NCBI GenBank assembly: GCA_963966185.1
Contig: CAWZYM010000270.1
Span: 43,501-107,500, forward strand
Origin: Rhabditoides inermis
Lineage: Eukaryota > Nematoda > Chromadorea > Rhabditida > Rhabditidae
DNA: 64,000 nt
Reading direction: 5' to 3'
Shown here: positions 49,571 through 61,346 of the stretch, piece after piece
How the letters are laid out: each line of letters begins with the position of its first letter
How positions within the stretch are numbered: the first letter of the stretch is position 1
Notes under the pieces: model-generated
The model's input: the letters and a program-made list of their open reading frames with translations, nothing else
The model's database searches: none
Told to the model about the DNA's origin: nothing
Program-made: the position numbers and the translations under genes

Positions 49571-50502
49571 GATGCGACATGGAATGAAACTGGAAACTAA
49601 ACACAAATATATTTTATATATATAGTACAACACAACTGTTACACAACTCTTGATAAATGGCGGAATCCGTGGTCGTTTGCTGACAGTAATTAGATTAAAA
49701 GTGCAGACACTTTAGCGGAAGCAGCTGAAACAGATCTCAAACGAAAACAGGAAAAGAGTTATGCATGTATACTCACAAGTACAGTTATGCAGCTGGTATT
49801 ACTCCGAAGAACGTGAACGCGTACCACATATTTTCACGCACGCGTTCTACTGTCCTGAAAACATAGTACTAACGCACATAGAGGACGACGGTGAGAGCAG
49901 AGTCGGTGTATCAACTGGTCGAATCGAAATTCGCGTGCCGTATTGCGAACTGCATTCGCGATCCGCTCATCGGTTTCTCGCCGCTCGCGCATTTGCATAT
50001 CTGGCCGAGAGTACGGTAAGTAGTCGTCGATCCCGCATTAGTATAATAGAGGCTGGCCGGCCGCCGAAACACCACACTCCCTCACTCACCACTCACTCAC
50101 ACATCCAGCCCATTCCGAACACATTGTTCGGTACAGTACATTCGATGCATTTTTCTATACGATGTTACTCCACCTCTGTTTCGCCATGCTGTTCACGTCT
50201 GCTTTCCGTCTCTGTCTCACCTTTCGCTGTTTCGTCCATTGAATCGTTTCTGTCATCTGTCATGTTCGCATCGCTTTGCTTGAACACACAACGAGTACAC
50301 TTTCTCGTGGTTACCACTACATAACTACATGTTTCATTCAATTACTGCGTAGTACCACGTTTGCATTTTCGCTCGTCTTTGAAAATTGTGTGTGTGATTG
50401 CATTGCGAGCAGAGAAACTGTCACCGTCGAGAAGTTCCTTTTGAGAATATTCCTTGAGATTTATTATTTTCCAGTTCCATCGGACTTCCGTGGTTTACCA
50501 GG
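49571..50502 (+). other. KCC upstream region with a possible 5'-UTR exon
   Basis: A strong donor ACG/GTAAGT at about 50015-50020 and an acceptor TTTTCCAG at 50467-50474, 28 bases before the KCC start codon, could define a noncoding first exon. A 187-codon ORF (49761-50324) reads through the donor and is low-complexity after it, so I do not call it a gene. Confidence 0.3.
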
Positions 50503-53500
50503 ATGAGCGAGAAGGAGATCGTCATTCCGGTAAAACAAACATTTTTGATTTGATTATTGTATAGGTGAGCGCAGCACGACGTATTCACAATTATTGCAAT
50601 AGTGTGGTATTCGTTGCCAACTGGCATTGATTGCTATACATCGAGTCTCTCGCAGGTGTCTGACTCGTCTGGAGCCGCCGCGCCGGCCGCTGCCGCCCCC
50701 GTCGCCACAGCGCCTCCCCCGACCATCCAGGCACCCGACGCCGACGCCCCGCCGCCACAGACCAGGTCCTCCAAGCCGAGGCTCAGGTAACGCACACCTT
50801 TCCCTCACACGTTTCATCGTGCGTTCGGCAGCTGCGTGGGCGTGGCGAACGCGCCGCCGCCGACGACCATCAAGAAGACGACGTTCAACGTCGAAGACAG
50901 CGAGGACGAGGAGAGGAAGATCAATGCGAATGCGCAGAGGTGGGAAAAGGGGATAGGGGACGAGAAACAGTGAACGACAAACAAGTCAAGTGTGTTGACG
51001 AACTTCACCATCTCGCAAGGAGATCGTCTACTAGCAGTAACTAATTAGGAAAGTAGTAAATGGGTCATACAAGCAACAACAACAACAACGTTCGACTATG
51101 AGGATAGGGTGCAAATATAGCAGTATGACCCCGTCTCACTCTCTGATCGTAATGTGACAGAATAGGAGAGAGAATGAGAGAGTGATTAGTGCAATTGATA
51201 GGGATAGATCGATATCCTCTGTCGCACTGTTCCGGGATCCGTTCGCCGGATACACACTGTCTATGTCTACTGTTCGAGTCTGTCTGTCTCGCACTTTTGT
51301 ATAGTCACTATACTCCTTTTCTTCTTTGCCCCCTTCTGGGTTCTGAGACACCTTTTCGTCTGACTTCACTGTTCACTCACAACCGTTTCTATTCACTCGA
51401 TCTTTGATGGTTGTGCTGTAACAACGTATTAGTTAGCATTCCAGTAACTATGTAACGATTTATGCGTTCGCACCTCGCCCGGTATTGTAACAGTGGCATG
51501 AAACCACGACGTGTCTATTCTCCCATGCCTATTACACTTTCCCGCCCCGTCAACACATTGCATAATTTACGGGACTGTTTTGCGAGAGTTGTATAAAACG
51601 CGCGCCGATGCTTTTTGCGATTTTCATAATCGTATATTATTGGTGTACCGTACTACTGTACCCTGAAAATTCTCCTCCTCAAAGGATCTTTCGCAGAAAT
51701 CGAGTTCGGTGTCCGATCTTGCGTAAGTTGTTTTTGTAGGGGAAATGAGTCATTTGAGTCTTTGAGAAAATGCGGCAGGTGCTTTTGAGTACAGTTTGGA
51801 TAGTTTGGATTCTATGTGTCTGGACCGGAAGAGTGGTCATACATAGCGTGCGCGCCAATTGTCTCATCGTGATCGATAGCCGCGAGAATATTATGACCGT
51901 ATGAGAAGAGCGGGAGAGTCAGCCTTTCCGTCTTCTTCTTCTCCTTCTCTCGCTCCCTTTCCAAGTTTCAACTTTTTGATCCCAAATCGTATGTCACGTC
52001 CACGCCACACACTAAATTCGTTTCAAAATCTCTTTACAACGTCACAATTTCCACGCAATCTGGATCTGGACCCTTTTTTGGCTTGTAATACCACTGCGTG
52101 CGATTGCGACATTTTAATTCGACAAGTCCCATGAGCGTAGAAGAATCTTGCACAGTGACGGACAACATGTTCAATGAGTTGATTGTATGGAATGCTTTCG
52201 AACTAGTCGAAATAGTGTAGAAGCCATGTGAACTACTCTCTCTGCGTTGTCGTTTTCTCATTGTTTTCTTTGACTGGATAATAGAATATATGGAGTGTTT
52301 GCAGGAAGTCTTGATGGCACAACTCATTGGAAACACCATTTTCAAAGAGTTTATTGTGAATATGGAGTGGTTGCAGGAAGTCGTCTTGGTGGCGCACGAA
52401 GGTGGTGACCATGACGGGCGGCAAGCAGGACTCGCCCGAAATCATCGTCACACCCGAACAGTACGTTGCTTATCAGTGTGTTCACGTGTTTGTTCCGTAG
52501 TGTTTACTAGTGACGATCTCTGACCAAGGGCGCCATGTTGATTCATTCTCTTCTCTCATCCTTATCGTATCAATAAATCATCATCGAATTCCAAGTGTGA
52601 CAGCCGCGGAAAACAGTAATCCGATTCGGTCGCCGCGAGTCTGCGCGCTGGAAAAAAATTGTGAAATCCATAATATGTACGCCAGTAAAAAGTCTTTGAG
52701 CGTATCTAAGAATAATGTTTCCAGGATCGAGAATGGACTCGATGACAAGAACCGCAACTTCTCCGTCGCCAGCATGGGAGACCGTGAGTATCTTTTTTTG
52801 TATTTGTTATATGTTTCTCGGGTATACATGGATCATTTGAAAATAAGAATTGAGTTGCTAACATGAGTGAGTGGTAAGTGACCTACTAGGCATTCATTAT
52901 GCCAAAGAACAAGTCGCATCGTCTATTGGTCATTATCGACCAGCGGGTGTCCTCGGTCTCACCGTCTGCTGTCTCTCCGATCGCACACTGTCTCCACACC
53001 CTCCGCCACTTTCCCGCGCGTTTTCGAGGGACTTCCCACCACACAAACACTTCATCACTCCCATGTTTCTTTCTGAGTTTTCTTCGTCTGCACAATATCT
53101 CGTCGTTTCCGGTGACTCACTATCTTTCCTTCATTGAAGAGTGCTCTCACCTCACATGACCTCTCTTATCAATTTCGCACTGTCTGGGAGATTACTCCAA
53201 GAGATTCCGTGACTAGTACTTTATTGCGAGCGAGCGTGATGAGCATGTGCACTTTTTCCTATTAGCAGTCTCTTTTTATGCGAACCGCAGCTGCCAGCTG
53301 GAAGCAATGAGGACGCGTTCGATTGCCTCACACTGTCCTTTGCGTGTATTGACATTTGACAACGACTGTCGCCGAGACAACGACTGTCGATACCGTGTTG
53401 TTCATGCGTGCTTTCTCTCATGTCCGACCTTTCTCAACTTCTTACCGCGTCCGGACACACAGAAAAGCTCGTAGATTTTTGTTGGTTGTTGCGCTATCTA

Positions 53501-53733
53501 TCAGACCATCACTTTCCCTCACGCTGTAATGCATTGATAAAGATAGGAGAATGCAATTACACACGGTCTGGACTCTTCTTATCGCTTATCACGCCAGGAA
53601 ATTCTTGATCCCCGCTTTTTTCGCATACACAACAGGAGTATTTCGCAAGTATAGTCTTGTATTTGAGAATGTGTGGCCGGAAGATCATTTGGCCGCGCGC
53701 CGTTTTCTTGTATGCCACTCATCTCGACTCTTC

Positions 53734-53774
<41 letters not shown>

Positions 53775-56446
53775 ACTCCCTCCCACGCACTCTTTACCGC
53801 CACCTCTCATCCACTTTTTATGCCTAATGCAACACGTGTGTAGCGAGACATCTGCGAGTTGCGTGTGTTTCGATTGAGTCCCCGTCTGTCTCACTCAATC
53901 CGTGCCTATTCTCTGCCGCCTTATCGTGAGTTGTCTCTTATCACTCTTCATCCGGCTTGTACAAACGCGCCCTCTGTTATTCTCCGATTGTAGCCGCCGC
54001 TTCACTCGCCCCGCGCAAGCGTACTCACCCTAACCCCCATTCCTACCGTTTCCCTACCGCACCCCGATGACGGCCGGTGGCGGCAAAAACGTGACGATCG
54101 TCATGGGCGACGACGCCGACGACGACGTGCAGGTGCAGCTCATCTCGCCCGACGACGACGCCCCGCCCACCCCGGCCCCGCCCAGTCCGACTCGGCCGGC
54201 CGCGCTGATGCGCAATCTCAGCCGGTTCAGCCTCAGTCGCAGCAGCCACAAGGCCGAGAAGGAGAAAACGCCGGTGTTGACCGGAAACGACAGTCATCGT
54301 GGGTAGATCAGTGGATCAATGCGATAAACGGGTAGATCAGTAGGGTGGTAGGGCTAACTAACCAATCCATATGACTTGAATAGTCCATCGACATTTGCAG
54401 ACGAGCTGTTCTCGTGGGGCAACCGCCAGAATGCCAACAACCTCGCGCTGTACGCCGAGGAGCAGGAGGAGAACTTCGTGTCCTCCTACCTCAAGGTACA
54501 CTGTTCTTGTTTACTTGTTTACCTGTGTATCTTCAGGCGTACATCACGCCCGGTCCCAAGGAGCGCTCCGAGAGCCAGAACACCAAGAAGAAGGTGGGTC
54601 TATTGATACCTTTGCTATTCTCACATTTCGTCTTGCAGGCCGACCTGGGAGTGATGCTGGGCGTCTACCTACCCACCATCCAGCACATTCTCGGAGTCAC
54701 CATGTTCATCCGTCTCTTCTGGTCAGTTTGAGCGTCGCGGGTGGTCCGACAATTTCGTGGGGGGGGGGTTCACTTACCTCTCGATTACAGGTGCGTCGGA
54801 ATCGCTGGTGTCGGACAGACTTTCCTCATGCTTGCCCTCTGCTGCCTCTGCGTGAGTGTTTTCCTGTGTGTTTCCTTGTTTACGTCGTTGTTTACAGACT
54901 TTCCTCACCTGTATCTCGATCTCGGCTGTCGCCACCAACGGAGTGGTCGAATCTGGAGGCGCCTACTTTATGATATCCAGGTAGGCGTGTTTATTTATTT
55001 ACTCGCTTGCTTGTTTGTTTGTTTACCATTTCACTATAGGAATCTCGGTCCCGAGTTTGGATCCGCCGTCGGTCTTCTGTTCTATCTCGCCAACACAGTA
55101 GCCACATCCATGTATCTGGTGGGAGGCGTGGAGATCCTACTGGTATGCTGATTTGTTGCTGTTTACGATTCATTCGTTCGTTCTTCAGCTCTACATCTTC
55201 CCGGGTTTGACGATTGGCGGTGTGGAGGTTCAACAAGATACGAGTGAGTGAAGTGGATAAGCAAACAAGACATAAACAAGTAAACAAGCAAACAACACAT
55301 AAACAAGTAAACAACAGGCATGTTCGGCTGGATGTCTCACAACCTGCGCATCTACTCCACCATCCTTCTCCTCCTCGAATTCGCCATCGTCGCCATGGGC
55401 GTCAAGTTCGTGCAGATGCTCGCCCCCGTGAGTTGTTTACTTGTTTTCTTGTTTGCTTGCAGGTTAAAGGGTCGAAACAGGATTCCGTCATGTGTCTAGC
55501 TATCATGTTCTACTATCTGTTCTCCTATCTACTTTGATAACCCCTCATTGTTTGTTTGCTCAATCTGTGGTCAGTCTCTATAAAATCAGTTCCGAAATGT
55601 TTCGAAGGGATAGTAAGGCATTCCGTAGGTAATTAGGGAGAGTTCTGGGGGCGACTCAAAAGGCAATGGCGGAGTATTTCGAAGGCACTAGTGCTTTGAA
55701 GGGACGCCACTTTACTCTCACTCCTCGCAGGTGTCGCTGGTGTGCGTGGTGTTCTCTATCCTCGCGTGCTATGCTGGCGGTGTGGAGAAGACGCTCAACC
55801 CGGATGCCGGAGCGCGGTGAGTCTACCTGATTACATACTTTGTATGCTTTGTACTGCGGTACCGAACCGATTTCGTGCTTCTGTGGTGGAACGTTGTTGC
55901 GTGTCGATTGAACATATACATTTGATCGTGGATAGCGATGTCGAAGATGTGTGGATAGCGATGTGATGAATGGATTGAAGTGAAGAACTTGAATTTCATA
56001 TGTGATCCGTTTCAGTGTGTGCATGCTGGGCGACCGCCTGCTGCAGGCCAAGACTGTCCTCCCGCCCGGCGTGCCCATGGACGAGATCTGCAACTACTGC
56101 GATAGGAAGTGGGTCTCTCTCTCTCTCTCCCTCCCTCTCTCTCTCTCTCACCCCCCCCCCTTGCAGCTCCAACTCGACCTTCCTGTTCGAGTCGTTCTGC
56201 CCGGGCGGCGTGTGCTCGGAGGACTTCCTCTCTCTCGAGCTCCGCTGCATCAACGCCTTCCCCGGATTCAAGAGCCACGCCCTCGTCGGTACGCTGCGTG
56301 CACTCGAAATATATTATATAAAAATATATGTTGCTGGTAACATCAGTGATCACTTGCAGACAACCTCGGCCCGAACTACGTCGATTTCGAGTACGCCACC
56401 CTCACCACCAAGGCTGACAAGGAGAAGGATGTGTACCAGGTGGGTC

Positions 56447-56483
<37 letters not shown>

Positions 56484-59400
56484 CCCTCGTCCCTCATTTG
56501 CATATTGCAGGACGTGCGCACGACCTTCTTCGTTCTGCTCGCCATCTACTTCCCGGCTGTCACCGGAATCTTCACTGGAGCCAACATGAGCGGTGCGTTT
56601 TTGTGACGAGATTAAATAGACTGTTTTCGTGTTATCGAGTATATAGTATATTATTTAACAAATTATCAAATAGGACTTTTTACGTTATCAAATCAAGGCA
56701 AATGTCGTGGTACATATTGTATGCATGAAAGATTGAGATTATTATCGATACATTGTATCGCTTGTAGGTGATCTGCGCAACCCGCAAGCCTCGATCCCGT
56801 CGGGAACCATCGCCGCCACACTCACCACCTCGTTCATCTACTTCTCACTCGCATTCGTGTTCGGGGCAACCATCGAGGGAGCCGTGCTCAGGGACAAGTG
56901 AGTGGAGAGAGAGAGAGAGGGGGGGGGGGGGGGAGAGAGAGAGACCGTTCTTGCTTGCAGGTTCGGTCAGTCGCTGAACGGAGAGATGGTGGTGGCGTCA
57001 CTGGCGTGGCCCTCGAACTGGGTGCTGCTCATTGGCTCGTTCACGTCCACCTTTGGAGCCGCCCTGCAGTGCCTCTGCTCCGCGCCCCGACTCCTCCAGT
57101 CCATTGCCAAGGTGCGCACCTCACTCCCCCCCCCCTCCTCTCTCCCTCCCTCATCCTCCTCTTCCAGGATGACGTCATCCCGATCCTCGCGCCCTTCAAG
57201 AAGGTCACCGCCAAGAACGAGCCGTTCGTCGGGTGAGCAGGATGATGTCATGTAAACAAGTGAACAATGTCTGTTGCAGACTGATCCTCACTACGATCAT
57301 TGCTGAGCTGGCCATTCTCATGGGAGGCATGGACCATATTGCCGCCGTGGTGAGTGAGCGAGAGAGTGAGAGAGAGAGAAAGAGAGACAGAGAGAGAGAG
57401 AGAGATATGGAGATGGAGAGATGGAGAAGAGGGTGCAGACACGTGACTCATTTGCAGGTGGACTTCTTCTTCCTGATGTGCTACGCGTTTGTGAACATCA
57501 TCTGCACGCTGCACTCGCTGCTGGGAGCCCCCAACTGGAGGCCGCGCTTCAAGTACTACCACTGGTTAGTGGAGAGGGAGAGAGAGAGAGAGGGGGGAGG
57601 GAGGAAGAGAGAGGACCATCCTTCTTACAGGACCATGTCTCTGATGGGCGCTCTGCTGTGCTTCTTCATCATGTTCTCCACGCACTGGGACTACGCCCTC
57701 GTCTCCATCGCCCTCTGCGTCATCATCTACAAATACGTCGAGTGGAAGGGGTACGCACCTGTCTAGCGTGTTTGTCCAACGTGTTGTGAGACTGTCTACT
57801 CACTGCTGCCCCCTTCTGTAACGTGTCTAGCTTGCCATTCGCGAAGTGAGTGTCCGCTGTCAATGGTTGTTGGTTGCAGAGCGAAGAAGGAGTGGGGAGA
57901 CGGCATCCGCGGACTGGCTCTCACCACCGCGCAGTACTCGCTCATGAAGATCGAGGAGAAGGACCCCCATCCCAAGAACTGGCGGTAAGCATCACCTTCA
58001 CTACTCCTATTCCCTCTCTCTTATCGCATCTCTTATCGCATGCATCTTTTTCCCTTGTCTCGATCATTTCGTCGAAATTCTCCGCATTTCCATTCAATTC
58101 CTCGTTTCAGCCCCCAGCTGCTGCTCGTCATGTCGATGAAGTGGGCCGAGGAGATTGTCGATATGAGGTACGGTAGTTGGAAAGGGTATACTGTAGCAGG
58201 GGTAGAATTAGGTAGGTGGAAACGATGCGAGGTATACGTATACAGTAGATTGAAATGATACGGTAGTTACAGTATACTAATATCTGTTCAGGTATATGAA
58301 CCTGCTGAACCTGGCGTCGCAGATGAAGGCCGGCAAGGGACTGACTGTTGTGTCGTCGTTCATCAAGGGAGACGCCGTGGACAGCACGGATAGGGAGATT
58401 GCTGAGAGGGTGAGTGGGGGAGAGAGAGAGAAAGAGAGAGAGAGATGAGAGATGAGAGAGCCGTGCTTCAGATCCGCAATCGCATGAACCGCGACATGAA
58501 CCTGGTCCGCCTGCGCGGATTCTCCAAGACTATCCTGTACGGAGACGACCAGGTCAGTGACATACGGACGGACAGACAGACACGAGACGGGACGGACTGG
58601 CGGGCAGACGCGAACCCATTCCGTTGCAGATCTCCGGCTCGATGTCGACGCTGATCCAGTCGGTGGGTCTGGGCGGTCTCAAGCCGAACACGATGCTCAT
58701 CTCGTGGCCGGTGCACAACCAGGTCAACAAGGACGGCGTCGCCGACCCCGAGTACGAGACGTTTGCCGGTGAGTGGCAGGGTGTTAGAGGAAAGTAGAGA
58801 CTCGACTTTTGCTGCCAAAATACCCTCAAAAAATACGAAATACCCTTGTCAGAACGGCTGCGCCCCCTCAAAAAGATCCCCAAAACTTTTTTTGTATCAT
58901 AAAGCGGCTTTGTGGTACATAGTCGAGTCTGACCTCGCTTCAATTGTGCTGGTCACCTCTGGTTAACTGATAATTTCGACATTTTGATGATAGCGTCATA
59001 CATGTTGTGTTGTTCAGAGAAGCTGCACACTGCCGTGGCGATGGACATGTCTCTGCTGGTCGCCAAGGGAATCGTCTCCTTCCCCTCGCAGCACGAGCGA
59101 CTCTCCGGTACGTGCACGACTACTGTAGAAGGATACTGTAGCCGACGGTTACTGTGCATGTTGCAGGCACCATTGACATCTACTGGATTGTGCAGGACGG
59201 TGGTTTGTGCCTGCTGATTGCCTACCTCCTCGGACAGAACAAGGTACGGTATTGTGTTTTGAATGGCATATGCAATGTCTACGGTTGTCGATAGCACACA
59301 ATCTCTATAGATTTATAAAAGCTATATTATATACAGATATACTCACTAATGATTAAATTTGATAGTTAAACAAAAAAGCTCAATCGATGTTGTGTTACAG

Positions 59401-60264
59401 GTGTGGCGCAACTGCAAGCTGCGCATCATCGCGATCGCGCAGCAGAACGACAACAACCTGAACATGCAGAAGGAGCTGCAGGCGTACGTGTACCAGCTGC
59501 GCATCGACGCCAAGATCCTCGTACGTCACTCTCATTTGACTAGGACTAGAGGCTCGGATGCTCTGACCTCTGATGAGAACGTGTAGTCTACTTTATGCAC
59601 CTATCGTAACCGATTCTAAAGGTGCGGTCAGTCTCCTCGTAAGCCATTCGGGAGTGTTTCGAAGGCATAGCTAGGCATTCCGAAGTGTTCGGGAGTGTTC
59701 GGGAGTGTTCCGAAGGCAATTTGGGAGTGTTCTGAGGGCGATTCGAAAGGCAATTCCGGAGTGTTTCGGAGGCTATCGGGAGTGTTTCGAAGAGACTGAC
59801 CGATTCGTAAGTGCGTGTGTGTTTCAGATCGTGGAGCTGGCGGATCCGGAGATTTCGAGGAACGCCTTCGAGCGCACGCTGCTGATGGAGGAGAGGACAA
59901 AGTTCCTGCAGCAGATGAACCAGAACACGCAGAGGAGCACCCTGTCGGTGGGTGGAGAAGGGAGGGAGGGAGGGAGAGAGAGAGAAAGAGAGAGAGAGAG
60001 AAAGAGAACATTGTGTTCAGCCGCTTGTCGTTGCGGAGAAGAAGAAGGAGTCGGACGAGGTGGAGGTGGAGTCGGGTGAGTGGATCAATCGATAACCGAT
60101 CGATAATCGATTGTTTGCAGACTCGAAGTCGGATGGTGAGGAGAAGAAGGAGAAGACCGAAGACGAGCTGAAGAAGGAGAAGAGGGACAAGCTCAAGAAG
60201 CTCGACAAGAGCAAGGTATGGTCATCTCTCTCTCTCTCTCTTTCTATCTCTCTTTCTATCTATC

Positions 60265-60301
<37 letters not shown>

Positions 60302-60440
60302 ATTCTCAATGTCTTCTCTCCAGGTCCATAAGATGCACACTGCCGTCCGCCTCAACGAGCTGATTCTCGAGCACTCGTACAACAGCACCATGGTGATGCT
60401 CAACCTGCCCAAGCCGCCCGTCGAACGCGAGGGTAAGAGA

Positions 60441-60475
<35 letters not shown>

Positions 60476-60633
60476 GAGGGGAAGGAGAGGGAGAGACAGA
60501 CAGACATACAGAAACCGTCTCCTTTCCAGGACTCGACGACTACATTCACTACCTGGAGGTTCTGTCCGACAAGATCGAGAGGGTACTATTCGTGCGCGGT
60601 ACCGGAAACGAGGTGATCACCACCCACTCATAA
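50503..60633 (+). CDS. K-Cl cotransporter (SLC12A4-7/KCC family), long N-terminal isoform
   Basis: Electroneutral potassium-chloride export at the plasma membrane, controlling cell volume and neuronal chloride; 1143 residues. Isoform-specific exons: 50503-50529, 50656-50786, 50832-50939, 52377-52460, 52725-52783. Shared exons: 54401-54495, 54537-54593, 54639-54721, 54791-54851, 54898-54980, 55040-55142, 55189-55243, 55318-55427, 55731-55816, 56016-56108, 56167-56288, 56360-56439, 56511-56592, 56768-56897, 56961-57111, 57168-57232, 57280-57349, 57458-57564, 57631-57750, 57880-57984, 58111-58167, 58292-58409, 58472-58552, 58630-58768, 59018-59107, 59167-59243, 59401-59520, 59828-59947, 60021-60075, 60121-60215, 60324-60432, 60530-60633. 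All phases join. Landmarks: [20 protein letters not shown] (TM1), [20 protein letters not shown], the glycosylatable loop [48 protein letters not shown], and the C-terminus [14 protein letters not shown] as in vertebrate KCCs. The cytoplasmic tail has an acidic-basic insert ([20 protein letters not shown]). Confidence 0.96.
52287..52400 (+). repeat. Duplicated acceptor/exon start in the KCC gene
   Basis: TATGGAGTG(T/G)TTGCAGGAAGTC occurs at about 52288 and again at 52359; the second is the acceptor of the real exon at 52377. Using the first would give a stop codon within three codons, so it looks like a dead partial duplicate. Confidence 0.55.
54067..60633 (+). CDS. K-Cl cotransporter, alternative short N-terminus
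   Basis: An ATG at 54067 opens exon 54067-54298 (77 codons plus one base), which splices in the same phase as exon 52725-52783 into the shared exon at 54401, giving a 1084-residue protein. The new N-terminus starts [20 protein letters not shown], has a Pro-rich middle ([12 protein letters not shown]) and a Ser/Arg segment ([18 protein letters not shown]) suited to kinase control. No acceptor in the right phase precedes it, so I infer a separate promoter within the 1.3 kb after 52783. All transmembrane and C-terminal exons are as in the long isoform. Confidence 0.8.
55585..55712. repeat. Degenerate minisatellite, KCC intron (unit with TTTCGAAGG)
   Basis: Repeats variants of GAGTxTTTCGAAGGxxxxxxAGGCATTC. 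A longer related array lies in a later intron at 59636-59800. Confidence 0.55.
59636..59800. repeat. Degenerate minisatellite, KCC intron
   Basis: Seven or so imperfect units around GGGAGTGTTTCGAAGGCAAT. Same motif as 55585-55712, four kilobases away. Confidence 0.65.
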
Positions 60634-60999
60634 GAGAAGCCCCGCCCTCTCAAGTCCCGCCCTCATCCCCCCATCTATCGCTCATTCGAGAGTGTCCTTT
60701 GCTCGCTTTCTACTGTGATACTGCGTCGATTCACTGTTTTACAAGTTTTACACGTTGTTTTGCCCCTATTCTGTGTATGCATCAACTAGCATAATATGTA
60801 GTGTATATGGGTGGGCGGCGGCCGAGTCACTTAGTCCGGTGATGACACGCCCCGCCCCCTTAAGCCCCGCCCCTCCCGGTAGTTAGAGAGAGATGAGAGA
60901 CAGATGAGAGCTAGCCGCACCGCACTCACCGCACACGGCGAGATAAGCGACGGTATATTTGTGAGTACTACTATATATTGTATAAGAAATGTGTATGTG

Positions 61000-61005
61000 A
61001 ATAAA
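61000..61005 (+). promoter_or_regulatory. Poly(A) signal of the KCC gene
   Basis: AATAAA 367 bases after the KCC stop codon; the only canonical hexamer before the convergent neighbour ends at 61347. Confidence 0.6.
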
Positions 61006-61346
61006 GACATGCCGTGTGTATGTGATGAGTGTGTGCATTCTCGAGAATGGGCCAAGCATTTCCGGCGGACGGTGAGAAAGCCTTCTCAACAGAAGACGAA
61101 CACTCCCCTCCGACACCCACGCAACGCTCGAGAACGCACCCACTCGCATCCCAGTGCACACACATGAGCCTTTCTATCCAGTCTTGTTCTGGCAGTCAGT
61201 GATTGAGAAAGCGTCAATCTACAGCATCTACAGCAACTCATAACTGATAAATAACTGATTTATGTCACGAACGAAAAGGCGGAAGACAGTGCGAGAGCGA
61301 AGAAAGAGAGAGAGAGGGAGTGCTTGCTGAGTCGATCGGGCGCCGC

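Noticed and set aside
49761..50324. 187-codon ORF upstream of the KCC gene
   Set aside because: It reads straight through a strong splice donor and becomes low-complexity; more likely 5' untranslated exon plus intron.
54395..54973. 192-codon ORF across the KCC exons
   Set aside because: Out-of-frame shadow crossing three introns of the cotransporter.
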